From assembly GCA_029256645.1 (NCBI GenBank), contig JAQSXM010000196.1, forward strand, positions 1 to 6,628: a stretch of DNA of 6,628 nt. The letters are read 5' to 3'. Position numbers and translations under genes: made by a program. The DNA is from Sporomusa sp. GTDB lineage: Bacteria; Bacillota_C; Negativicutes; Sporomusales; Sporomusaceae. The notes under the pieces were generated by a model that saw only the letters and a program-made list of their open reading frames with translations, did no database searches and had not been told where the DNA came from. This document shows, piece after piece, positions 1 through 6,185 of this stretch (position 1 is its first letter; each line of letters starts with the position of its first letter).

Positions 1-97
<97 letters not shown>

Positions 98-243
98 TTG
101 TATGCCGTCTATATGCTTCTCTGCTATCCCTGCTACTATCTTATTAAGGAAGGCTAGCTTCTTAATCAGAAGAGACAGGCACATGTTCAAAGTCACATTG
201 TGACTACATTATATTGAAGCCGTTTTATCGGCTCGATATTTGT
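98..243 (-). other. tRNA-Gly to 16S spacer (rRNA leader)
   Basis: This 146-nt spacer between tRNA-Gly and 16S is AT-rich and has no coding signal. On the minus strand it holds a short perfect hairpin at 191-205 (AGTCAC-AAT-GTGACT) without a U-run, so it is not a convincing terminator. A second weak stem (CTTCT/AGAAG) lies near 160-172. The spacer is expected to contain the 5' strand of the 16S processing stalk, whose partner would lie beyond the left edge, so I cannot confirm it. Confidence 0.5.
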
Positions 244-318
244 TGGAGCGGAAAACGAGATTCGAACTCGCGACCCTCGCCTTGGCAAGGCGATGCTCTA
301 CCGCTGAGCTACTTCCGC
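244..318 (-). tRNA. trnG: tRNA-Gly (anticodon GCC)
   Basis: The minus strand folds as a complete cloverleaf. The acceptor is GCGGAAG/TTTCCGC with a G-U at the last pair, the D-arm is GCTC/GAGC, and the anticodon stem TCGCC/GGCGA has loop TTGCCAA (anticodon GCC, complement of 284-286). The T-loop is TTCGAAT. The discriminator is U and the 3' CCA is encoded (244-246). It lies between the presumed rrn leader box and 16S, so it looks like a tRNA carried in the 5' leader of the rRNA operon. Confidence 0.97.
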
Positions 319-388
319 ATCCTTGTACTATTAAATGGCTTTTTACAGCCACTGCACATCTGGCATTTTATGATGCATTACTTTACAT

Positions 389-408
389 TGTTCAGTTTTC
401 AGGGAACG
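389..408 (-). promoter_or_regulatory. rRNA leader antitermination (boxA-like) motif
   Basis: The minus strand reads CGTTCCCTGAAAACTGAACA, which resembles the conserved Firmicutes rrn leader/spacer element of the type TGTTCTTTGAAAACTGAA. In that group the element sits shortly after the rRNA promoter and is linked to antitermination of rRNA transcription. Its position after a TTGACA promoter and before tRNA-Gly and 16S fits. Identification is by sequence similarity from memory only. Confidence 0.6.
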
Positions 409-418
409 ACTTATATAG

Positions 419-446
419 ACTATCATAGTTATACATACTATGTCAA
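419..446 (-). promoter_or_regulatory. Candidate promoter for tRNA-Gly and 16S operon
   Basis: The minus strand has a perfect -35 box TTGACA (446 to 441). After a 16-bp spacer comes GATAGT (424 to 419), which matches four of six -10 positions. Transcription would begin near 412, just before the boxA-like motif. The -35 box is excellent but the -10 is weak. This promoter may supplement read-through from the strong promoter ahead of tRNA-Leu. Confidence 0.45.
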
Positions 447-462
447 CTGTATTTTTTTGAAT

Positions 463-539
<77 letters not shown>

Positions 540-569
540 ATATTCCAAATTATTAGTTAACATAATTAT

Positions 570-646
570 TGGTCGGAGCGGCAGGATTCGAACCTGCGAC
601 CCCCTGGTCCCAAGCCAGGTACTCTACCAAACTGAGCCACGCCCCG
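570..646 (-). tRNA. trnP: tRNA-Pro (anticodon UGG)
   Basis: The minus strand cloverleaf has acceptor CGGGGCG/CGCTCCG (one G-U pair), with the C1-G72 pair typical of bacterial tRNA-Pro. The anticodon stem is CCTGG/CCAGG with loop CTTGGGA (anticodon TGG, complement of 610-612). The T-arm is GCAGG-TTCGAAT-CCTGC, the discriminator is A, and CCA is encoded (570-572). It lies 30 nt from tRNA-Val and 14 nt from tRNA-Leu on the same strand, so the three are probably one transcript. Confidence 0.97.
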
Positions 647-660
647 ATAAATTAGTTAGT

Positions 661-747
661 TGGTGCCGGAGGTCGGACTCGAACCGACACGGAGTTACCC
701 CCGGCAGATTTTGAGTCTGCTACGTCTGCCAATTACGTCACTCCGGC
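661..747 (-). tRNA. trnL: tRNA-Leu (anticodon CAA)
   Basis: This is an 87-nt class II tRNA on the minus strand. The acceptor GCCGGAG/CTCCGGC is perfect, the anticodon stem GCAGA/TCTGC carries loop CTCAAAA (anticodon CAA, complement of 711-713, reading UUG), and a long variable arm follows. The T-loop is TTCGAGT, the discriminator is A, and CCA is encoded (661-663). It is first in the tRNA cluster, with its 5' end about six nt after the predicted start of the promoter at 760-788. Confidence 0.97.
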
Positions 748-759
748 ACTGGAATTTAA

Positions 760-788
760 ATTATACTAGCTGATTGATAATTTGTCAA
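760..788 (-). promoter_or_regulatory. Consensus sigma-A promoter of the tRNA cluster
   Basis: The minus strand has TTGACA (788 to 783), a 17-bp spacer and TATAAT (765 to 760), a perfect match to the vegetative consensus. Transcription would start near 753, giving a leader of only a few nt before tRNA-Leu. This fits the strong demand expected for stable RNA. Confidence 0.85.
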
Positions 789-811
789 CAGCATATTTCT
801 CACACTATACA
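782..811 (+). promoter_or_regulatory. Candidate divergent promoter for the DUF1540 gene
   Basis: The plus strand has TTGTCA (782-787), an 18-bp spacer and TATACA (806-811), each one or two changes from consensus. The -35 overlaps the -35 of the opposing tRNA promoter almost exactly, so the two could compete for polymerase. The leader to the ATG would be about 50 nt. This is a pattern match in AT-rich DNA and is only tentative. Confidence 0.35.
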
Positions 812-867
812 TGAATTGTCTATATGGTGAAATACTATCATTGCAAATTCTAAGGAGGTGACTACAG

Positions 868-1032
868 ATGCCTTTATCAGGAGTAAAGTGTACAGTATCT
901 TGCTGTAAATATTGGAAACAAGGCGAACAGTGTGATGCTTCTGCAATCCAGGTGAACATTGATGGCGGCGCCGCACACGCCCGCCAAAGTGATCAAACTA
1001 ACTGCCATACCTTCCAATCTAAGAGTTCTTAA
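868..1032 (+). CDS. DUF1540 family small cysteine-rich protein
   Basis: This 54-residue protein starts at ATG 868 after a full Shine-Dalgarno AAGGAGGTGA (852-861), which is complementary to the whole anti-SD of 16S and placed six nt from the start. The protein begins MPLSGVKCTVSCCKYWKQG and contains Cys8, Cys12, Cys13, Cys22 and Cys46. This is the C-x3-C...C...C-x-T-F pattern of DUF1540 (C-x-V-x-x-C-x-Y near the N-terminus, D-x-x-x-C-x-T-F near the end). The conserved cysteines suggest a metal-binding fold, but the family's function is unknown to me. There is no signal peptide or membrane segment. It stands alone between the tRNA cluster (divergent) and the isl operon (convergent) and ends at a strong hairpin. 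DUF1540 proteins are common in Firmicutes, often as single or tandem copies. Confidence 0.88.
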   Translation: MPLSGVKCTVSCCKYWKQGEQCDASAIQVNIDGGAAHARQSDQTNCHTFQSKSS

Positions 1033-1048
1033 ACCCAATTTCTAGAGT

Positions 1049-1098
1049 AATATCTAAAGGGAGTCGTCCATTAAAGGGGCGACTCCCTTTTAGATATT
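1049..1098. terminator. Bidirectional intrinsic terminator hairpin
   Basis: A long inverted repeat pairs 1049-1069 with 1076-1098, with core GGGAGTCG/CGACTCCC and outer arms AATATCTAAA/TTTTAGATATT around an ATTAAA loop. The A-rich left arm and T-rich right arm put a short U-tract after the GC core on either strand. It lies 16 nt after the DUF1540 stop and about 55 nt after the stop of the opposing islB, as expected for a terminator shared by convergent genes. Confidence 0.85.
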
Positions 1099-1144
1099 GG
1101 AAAGACACTTAAAGTCACTCGCTTGCTTACAATCTTACCAAAAT

Positions 1145-1167
1145 AATCCCGCCCTAAGTCCGGGATT
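1145..1167 (-). terminator. Hairpin at the end of islB
   Basis: The minus strand reads AATCCCG, a 9-nt loop, CGGGATT, then ATTATTTTG. The 7-bp stem overlaps the last codons and TAG stop of islB (1154-1156). The U-rich tail is interrupted, so this is a moderate terminator or 3'-end stabiliser. The stronger hairpin at 1049-1098 lies just beyond as a backup. Confidence 0.5.
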
Positions 1168-2068
1168 TTACATGTGTATTAAACGCCTGCATCTTGTCGT
1201 TGTCTAATTGCCTATCGCCCATAGGATAGTCCCGCCCTAAATAGTTATATTTTTGCTGGCCCAATCGATGATACGGCAGTAACTCATAGCTTGTGTTATG
1301 CCAGCCCTTAATAAAATCTAAGATAGCACCAATGTCTTTCTCTGAATCGTTAAAGCCAGGGATGACCGGTGTACGAACTAAGATGCGCAACTGGGGAAAT
1401 GTGCTCCGCAGAGCTGTCAAATTAGCCAAAATCAAATCATTGTTAAGACCCGTAAACTCTTTATGCTTATCAGAATACATTGATTTTATATCAAAAATAA
1501 TAGTTTTTAGATAATCAGCTACCCTTCTTAGGTCATCCCATGAGGCATAGCCACAGGTTTCTATGGTGGCATCAAGGCGGCGCCTTTTTGTTTCTTTGAG
1601 GATATCGATTACAAAATCAGCCTGCATCAGCGGTTCGCCACCGCTAATTGTCAGCCCACCACCGGAGCGCATGTAAAAGGCACTATCTGCTTCTACTATT
1701 TTAATAATATCAGTTACATTCATTTGCCGCCCAAAGGTATGCAGGGCTTTTGACGGACACTGGTCAACACAGCGAAAGCATTGCTGGCAATGCTCCCTGC
1801 TAAGCTCGATCACACCATCTTGGCTCTCACCTACTGCATCATAAGCACATACCTGGTGACAGCGGAAACAGGCCTCACAACCAATACATTTATCTTTATT
1901 ATAGGCAAGCTCCGGCATAAACCGCTGTGATTCAGGATTGCTGCACCAGCGGCACTGCAGCGGGCAGCCTTTGAGAAATACAACCGTCCGAATGCCTAAG
2001 CCATCATGCAACGAATACCGTTGAATATTAAAAACATAGCCGCTTTTCTCGATAGCTTTATTTATCAT
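1154..2068 (-). CDS. islB: Glycyl radical enzyme activase (radical SAM), partner of IslA
   Basis: This 304-residue protein is a radical SAM enzyme of the PFL-activase family. It would reductively cleave S-adenosylmethionine and abstract hydrogen from the radical-site glycine of IslA (Gly800). The cluster-binding motif C-x3-C-x2-C is at Cys35, Cys39 and Cys42 (GCPLQCRWCSNPES). A ferredoxin-like insert with two Cys sets follows, about 61-74 (C61, C64, C67, C70, C74) and 94-104 (C94, C97, C100, C104), as in activases of CutD/HpdA/IslB type and unlike short PFL activase. The SAM-binding GGE segment (LTISGGEPLMQ) is at 139-149. The start ATG 2068 has an AGGAG SD (2076-2080) seven nt upstream. It begins 32 nt after the islA stop and is clearly cotranscribed. 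The symbol rests on the neighbour's identity, because activases alone are not substrate-diagnostic. Cys67 in the first set is one more than a standard cluster needs. Confidence 0.92.
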   Translation of the reverse strand: MINKAIEKSGYVFNIQRYSLHDGLGIRTVVFLKGCPLQCRWCSNPESQRFMPELAYNKDKCIGCEACFRCHQVCAYDAVGESQDGVIELSREHCQQCFRCVDQCPSKALHTFGRQMNVTDIIKIVEADSAFYMRSGGGLTISGGEPLMQADFVIDILKETKRRRLDATIETCGYASWDDLRRVADYLKTIIFDIKSMYSDKHKEFTGLNNDLILANLTALRSTFPQLRILVRTPVIPGFNDSEKDIGAILDFIKGWHNTSYELLPYHRLGQQKYNYLGRDYPMGDRQLDNDKMQAFNTHVKSRT

Positions 2069-2100
2069 AGTGTTTCTCCTGGCAATTATTGCGGCTGCTA

Positions 2101-4578
2101 TCAGATAGCAGTATGCTCGGTGCGGGCAATAAGATCATCCTGCAAATCGGGAGACAAATCTGTAAAATAAGCACTGTAACCAGCTATACGAACAATAAGA
2201 TTACGGTATTTTTCCGGATCTTTTTTGGCTGATACCAAGGTTTCCCGGTTAATTACATTAAACTGAAGGTGCCACAGTTTCAGGTCACACCAGGTTCGGA
2301 TGAAGGCAACTAGTTTATCAGTCCCCTCATCTCCGGCTACGCACGAGGGGCTTAACTTGACATTTAACAACCGGGCCGCACGTTCTCTGAAGCCGGTGTT
2401 TTTAGATGTATAGTTGGACAAAAGTACAGCAGTAGGGCCATTTAGATCAGCACCTTGTGAGGCTGAAGAGCCATCAGACAGCGGAGTATAAGCCTTCCTG
2501 CCGTTAGGGGTTGCGCTAACCACTTTACCAAAGGGGACATGGGAGGTAAAGGGTACCAGTCTAAGATCTAAGTGTACGCCCAATTCCTTAGAGTATTTTC
2601 TGGTGAATTGCAGACATTGACGATCCAGTTCTTGGGCAATAGCGTCTGCATAGGCGTCATCATTCCCATATTTCGGCGCATTGAGGAGTAACTGCCTTAC
2701 TACCTCCCTACCCTCAAAATTGCGTTCCATGGCCTCAACCAATTCGGCCATGGTTAGTTTCTTTTCTTCGTAGACCAGCTTTTTGATGGCCGCCAAAGAA
2801 TCGACGACTGTACCATATCCCATAAATTCGAAATATCCTAAATCAATGCCGCCCTCGATTACAGGCGTGTGAATATCCTTGTAGGTCTTCATGCAAAGAT
2901 CGTGCAGGGCAGAGCCCAATGGCCAGGCAAAATGCTCAGCCCGCAGATTAATGATAACCTGCTGTTGAATAAAGGCGTGTTTCAAAAAATTAATATGCTG
3001 CGCCAAATACGCCTGCCAGAACTCTTCCCATGTTGCAAAATTACGGGGATCGCCAGTCTCCAGCCCAATGAGTTCTTCACCATGGAGTTTCATTTTACCG
3101 TTATAAATTGTCATTTCCACGGCCGCCGGGAAGTTAATATAGGCACAGGGGCTGGTATAGGTATCCCGGTTTGGCATACGGCATTCAGCACAGCCGGACA
3201 CAGCATAGTCAAAGGCTTCTTCAAAGCTTGCGCCTTTTGCCAGCAGTAAGGGGACAACTTCCTCATCATTGATCAGCTTAGGAAAGCCTGAGCCTTCTTT
3301 AATCGTTTCGGCTACTTCATAAAGATATCTCGCCGAAACCCGGCCATGAATACGGGCGGCAAGATCCGGGTAATGCAGCGGGAATTCCCTTTTTGACTGT
3401 AAAAACAGATATGTCAGTTCGTTAGTGGCATCCCGGCCCTCAGGCGTCTGTCCACCTATTGTAACAGCCTCCCAATGGGCATACCCTTCATTAAAAGCGC
3501 CCCCGGTCGGCGAGATATACAGGTCGATAAACTGGGCCATTGCCAGCCACATGCATTCAAGCAATTGCAACGCATCTTCTTCTGATAACACCCCTGATTC
3601 CACATCTTGCTTGTAAAATGGGTACAGGTATTGGTCCATCCGGCCATTTGATATAATAGTACCTGTCTTTTGTTCCATCCGGGAGAACATTTGGGTAAAC
3701 CACTGGGCCTGCATTGCCTCCCGGAAATTACGGGCAGGATTTTCAGGTACCCACCGGCAAGCCTCCGCAATTTGCAGCAGTTCCTGTTTTCGGGCTGAGT
3801 CCCCTGCTATTGCAGCCAGCTCTTCGGCAAGCGCAGCATGCCGGTTAGCCCAGAGGATGATGGCATCGCAAACAATAACCATAGCCTGCAGGAAGGGAGC
3901 CTTCTCCATGGTATCTACCGGACTCAAGGGGTCTAATAATGAAAGTTTTTGCTCGGTCTCTTCTTTTATGCCTTTAAAACCCCGCTTCAACACTTTCTCA
4001 TAGTCATGTACCCATTGAATTGAGGAACGAAAAGAAGCTGTTTCGTTGACGATAAAACGCGATTTCAGCGGATCTTTCGGGTCATACGTATATTTCAACG
4101 TTTCTTTAGGCAAGGCTTTCGTCAGGTTTTCATGGAAGGTTTTCCCCTGCCAATAGGGTGCGATCTCCTCAATAACCACACGGGCATCGGCCTCTGATAT
4201 ATTAAAGGGAGATTCAACCCGGGTGGGCATTTGCTCGATTGCCAAACCAAGAAAATCCCCATCCAACTCAGGGTACAGTATGCCATACCGGCCTTGTGAA
4301 CCGGCTCTGCCTACCAGTTGCTGATGGTCGTCAATATAGACAGTAATGTTTTCAGCAATGTGTTTTAGTGCTTTCGACCACCGGAGAATAAGAGGTTCAC
4401 CCTCAGTTTGCCGGAAAGACTCAGTAAAATATTTAGCGCGTTCTACATCAATACGCGGCCGTGTAGCGGCAAAAGTGTTTAAAATATCATAGGTTCGCCC
4501 CCGGGTATGTAACACGGGGTTTCCCTGTATCTCGGCCTGAATTCGTTGTTCCTGGGGTGATAATACGATATCTGACAT
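2101..4578 (-). CDS. islA: Isethionate sulfite-lyase, glycyl radical enzyme
   Basis: This 825-residue glycyl radical enzyme is predicted to split isethionate into acetaldehyde and sulfite. The PFL-like barrel fills residues ~20-690 and the glycyl radical domain ~700-825. The thiyl-radical cysteine is Cys463 with Glu465 (SGCAEC, 461-466), and the radical glycine is Gly800 ([10 protein letters not shown], 796-805). Seen here: Arg184, Gln188, Trp369, Arg673 and Phe677. All eight positions sit at a constant offset of -5 from IslA residues R189, Q193, W374, C468, E470, R678, F682 and G805, which I recall from the Desulfovibrio enzyme and which bind the sulfonate and substrate. CAE rather than Cys-Cys excludes pyruvate formate-lyase. 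Dihydroxypropanesulfonate lyase is the main alternative. I chose ATG 4578 because AAAGGA precedes it at about nine nt. An in-frame ATG seven codons upstream (4599) has no usable SD. The TGA stop is followed at once by TAG. The carrier lies upstream and the activase downstream. Confidence 0.88.
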   Translation of the reverse strand: MSDIVLSPQEQRIQAEIQGNPVLHTRGRTYDILNTFAATRPRIDVERAKYFTESFRQTEGEPLILRWSKALKHIAENITVYIDDHQQLVGRAGSQGRYGILYPELDGDFLGLAIEQMPTRVESPFNISEADARVVIEEIAPYWQGKTFHENLTKALPKETLKYTYDPKDPLKSRFIVNETASFRSSIQWVHDYEKVLKRGFKGIKEETEQKLSLLDPLSPVDTMEKAPFLQAMVIVCDAIILWANRHAALAEELAAIAGDSARKQELLQIAEACRWVPENPARNFREAMQAQWFTQMFSRMEQKTGTIISNGRMDQYLYPFYKQDVESGVLSEEDALQLLECMWLAMAQFIDLYISPTGGAFNEGYAHWEAVTIGGQTPEGRDATNELTYLFLQSKREFPLHYPDLAARIHGRVSARYLYEVAETIKEGSGFPKLINDEEVVPLLLAKGASFEEAFDYAVSGCAECRMPNRDTYTSPCAYINFPAAVEMTIYNGKMKLHGEELIGLETGDPRNFATWEEFWQAYLAQHINFLKHAFIQQQVIINLRAEHFAWPLGSALHDLCMKTYKDIHTPVIEGGIDLGYFEFMGYGTVVDSLAAIKKLVYEEKKLTMAELVEAMERNFEGREVVRQLLLNAPKYGNDDAYADAIAQELDRQCLQFTRKYSKELGVHLDLRLVPFTSHVPFGKVVSATPNGRKAYTPLSDGSSASQGADLNGPTAVLLSNYTSKNTGFRERAARLLNVKLSPSCVAGDEGTDKLVAFIRTWCDLKLWHLQFNVINRETLVSAKKDPEKYRNLIVRIAGYSAYFTDLSPDLQDDLIARTEHTAI

Positions 4579-4637
4579 ATTTCTTCGTCCTTTCTGCATC
4601 CTAATATAATTTTTAAGAGATTTACAGACGATTGGTG

Positions 4638-4669
4638 TGTTGGCAAAAAGTGCAAGTCAATTGCCAGCA
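4638..4669 (-). other. Hairpin in the transporter-islA gap
   Basis: The 105-nt gap between the transporter stop and islA contains the inverted repeat TGGCAA/TTGCCA (4641-4646 with 4661-4666), extended by about three more pairs, with a 14-nt loop. No U-tract follows on the minus strand, so termination is unlikely. It could be an mRNA processing or stability element that sets islA above the transporter. I see no good promoter in the gap. Function is inferred only. Confidence 0.35.
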
Positions 4670-4683
4670 GTGGGCGTTATCGG

Positions 4684-6009
4684 TTAATTTATTGCTTCTA
4701 TCGCTTCTTTCGGAGAAGAGGTGCTGCCTTTGGATTTTCTTGCACCGATCCAGATAGCAGAAATAGCACTTACCAGTCCGGCAAACGCAACATAGATGCA
4801 AATAAGAGCCGGATCTCCCTGATTGTATTTAAGCAGTGATGTGGCAATAATCGGTGTCAAGCCACTCGCAAAAATTCCGGAGAACTGATATACGAAAGAA
4901 ATCCCTGTATACCGGTAGCGGGCATCAAATAACTCTGAAAATAGCGCTGCTTCCGGGCCATAAACCGAGGCATACAGAATGCCAAAGGGTACGATAATAG
5001 CCAACCAGACTAGCGGGATATTGCCGCCGCTATTTGTAATCAGCCAAAAAGCCGGGAAAACCGATAATCCGGTAATAATGCTGCCAATCCAATAGACCCG
5101 GGTCCGGCCAATCTTATCTGACAGATGCCCAAACACGGGAATAAATACACACATTACCAGTGCAGCAAGCATCACTCCTATAAGAGCGTCTGTCCGCGGT
5201 ATCTTGAGGGTTTGGGTTAAATAACTAATCGAAAACACACCAAAGATGTTAAAGAAAACACCATCAATAAACCTTGCGCCCATGCCAGCCACCACATTAC
5301 CCGATGCTTCACGCCACATGTCGGCAATAGGAAGCTTTGATTCGGCTTTGGCTGTTTTAACATTTTGAAACTCAGGCGTTTCCATAACATTCATCCGAAT
5401 CCAGGTACCGATAATAACCAATACGATACTTAAGACAAATGCTAACCGCCATCCCCAGGCCATAAACTGGGCATCTGTCAGCAAGTATGATAATAATGCT
5501 ACTACCCCTGACGCCAGGCAAAGCCCGATGGCTAAACCGATTTGCGGCAAACTGGCATAAAAACCGCGTTTTTCAACTGGCGCGTATTCAAAAGCCATGA
5601 GGACTGCGCCCCCCCACTCACCACCTAAGCCAATCCCTTGGAAAATACGCAGCAGCAATAAAAGAATGGGTGCCCAAACACCAATTTGGTCATAGGTGGG
5701 TACTAATCCAATCAGGACTGTTGACACCCCCATAATCATCAAGGTCAGGACCAACATGCTTTTCCGCCCAATTTTATCCCCGAAATGTCCAAAGATAATG
5801 CCGCCAAGCGGACGGGTGATGAAGCCTACGGCAAAAGTGGCATAGGCTAGCAGCGTACCAACCAACGGGTCACTTGTGGGAAAATACAGTTTGTTAAACA
5901 CAATACCTGCGACAACACCGTACAAGAAAAAATCATACCATTCGATTGTTGCCCCCACCAAGCTAGCTGTTACTACCCGCTTAACCGTGGCTTTATTTAT
6001 CTGACCCAT
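4684..6009 (-). CDS. MFS transporter, metabolite:H+ symporter type, probable isethionate/sulfonate uptake
   Basis: This 441-residue inner-membrane carrier has about twelve hydrophobic segments. The family signatures are those of the metabolite:H+ symporter branch (ShiA, KgtP, ProP). These are GATIEWYDFFLYG at 19-31, the loop 2-3 motif GHFGDKIGRK (74-83) with its second-half copy GHLSDKIGRTR (294-304), GIGLGGEWGGA (125-135), RGFYASLPQIG (148-158) and RYRYTGISFVYQ (364-375). Length is normal for the family. ATG 6009 is preceded by AGGGGG (6017-6022) at seven nt. It is the first gene after the operon promoter and precedes islA by 105 nt on the same strand. From this context I infer uptake of isethionate or a related sulfonate coupled to protons. 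Sulfate-reducer isl loci often use TRAP carriers instead. Substrate cannot be read from the sequence, and other small anions remain possible. Confidence 0.85.
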   Translation of the reverse strand: MGQINKATVKRVVTASLVGATIEWYDFFLYGVVAGIVFNKLYFPTSDPLVGTLLAYATFAVGFITRPLGGIIFGHFGDKIGRKSMLVLTLMIMGVSTVLIGLVPTYDQIGVWAPILLLLLRIFQGIGLGGEWGGAVLMAFEYAPVEKRGFYASLPQIGLAIGLCLASGVVALLSYLLTDAQFMAWGWRLAFVLSIVLVIIGTWIRMNVMETPEFQNVKTAKAESKLPIADMWREASGNVVAGMGARFIDGVFFNIFGVFSISYLTQTLKIPRTDALIGVMLAALVMCVFIPVFGHLSDKIGRTRVYWIGSIITGLSVFPAFWLITNSGGNIPLVWLAIIVPFGILYASVYGPEAALFSELFDARYRYTGISFVYQFSGIFASGLTPIIATSLLKYNQGDPALICIYVAFAGLVSAISAIWIGARKSKGSTSSPKEAIEAIN

Positions 6010-6016
6010 GTTTTAT

Positions 6017-6022
6017 CCCCCT
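6017..6022 (-). promoter_or_regulatory. Ribosome binding site of the transporter
   Basis: AGGGGG on the minus strand lies seven nt from ATG 6009 and fixes the start. It is about 14 nt after the U-tract of the leader hairpin, so the ribosome site itself is outside the hairpin. Any control by that hairpin would be on transcription rather than by hiding the site. Confidence 0.7.
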
Positions 6023-6035
6023 ATTCCTGAAAATC

Positions 6036-6093
6036 AAAAAAAGCTCAAGACCAAGACGCCATAAGAAAATGGCGTACTTAGGTCTTCAGCTTT
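6036..6093 (-). terminator. Strong intrinsic terminator / putative attenuator in the isl leader
   Basis: The minus-strand transcript forms a stem of about 22 bp. AAAGCT (6093-6088) pairs with AGCTTT (6045-6040), AAGACC with GGTCTT (6086-6081 with 6052-6047), AAG with CTT, and ACGCCAT with ATGGCGT around a six-nt loop (6063-6068). There is one internal mismatch and two bulged bases. Seven T's follow at once (6042-6036), the classic form of a Rho-independent terminator. It lies about 26 nt downstream of the predicted operon start and 27 nt upstream of the transporter ATG. It therefore ends LysR read-through and probably also controls entry into the operon. Confidence 0.9.
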
Positions 6094-6125
6094 CTGATCA
6101 ACCAATTGTATATTTAATTAGTGAA

Positions 6126-6154
6126 AGTATAACAACAGATATCGCCGATGTCAA
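6126..6154 (-). promoter_or_regulatory. Sigma-A promoter of the transporter-islAB operon
   Basis: The minus strand has TTGACA (6154 to 6149), a 17-bp spacer and TATACT (6131 to 6126), eleven of twelve consensus positions. Transcription would begin near 6119, giving a 5' leader of about 110 nt that includes the terminator hairpin. The -35 lies 32 nt past the LysR stop. No other convincing promoter is seen before the transporter start. Confidence 0.8.
6138..6152. promoter_or_regulatory. Candidate operator palindrome in the promoter spacer
   Basis: GATATCGCCGATGTC is an imperfect palindrome around a central C (six of seven pairs match). It covers most of the spacer and part of the -35 box of the operon promoter. 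A protein bound here would block polymerase, so it fits a repressor or autoregulated site. The match may be chance, and LysR activators usually bind further upstream. Confidence 0.35.
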
Positions 6155-6185
6155 TCATTAAAGACCCCAATTTTTCGCTTGGCAA

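Noticed and set aside
191..205. Perfect short hairpin as a terminator between tRNA-Gly and 16S
   Set aside because: The stem has only six pairs and no U-tract, and stopping there would cut off the rRNA. It is more likely a leader or processing structure.
756..959. 67-codon open frame on the minus strand
   Set aside because: It overlaps the DUF1540 gene in antisense and covers the tRNA promoter. The opposite-strand gene has a perfect SD and a recognisable family pattern.
2869..3770. Open frames inside islA (2869-3249 plus, 3425-3616 plus, 3456-3770 minus) and inside islB (1293-1514 plus)
   Set aside because: All lie within well-conserved enzyme genes in other frames and show no start signals or homology.
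2101..4578. Pyruvate formate-lyase, choline TMA-lyase or glycerol dehydratase identity
   Set aside because: PFL has two adjacent active-site cysteines, and here Cys463 is followed by Ala-Glu. The Arg184/Gln188/Arg673/Trp369 set fits a sulfonate pocket better than choline or glycerol. Dihydroxypropanesulfonate lyase is not fully excluded.
4579..4599. Upstream islA start at 4599 (seven extra residues)
   Set aside because: The AGG before that ATG is only a base or two away, too close to act as a ribosome site. ATG 4578 has AAAGGA at normal distance, and the offset to IslA numbering is for this start.
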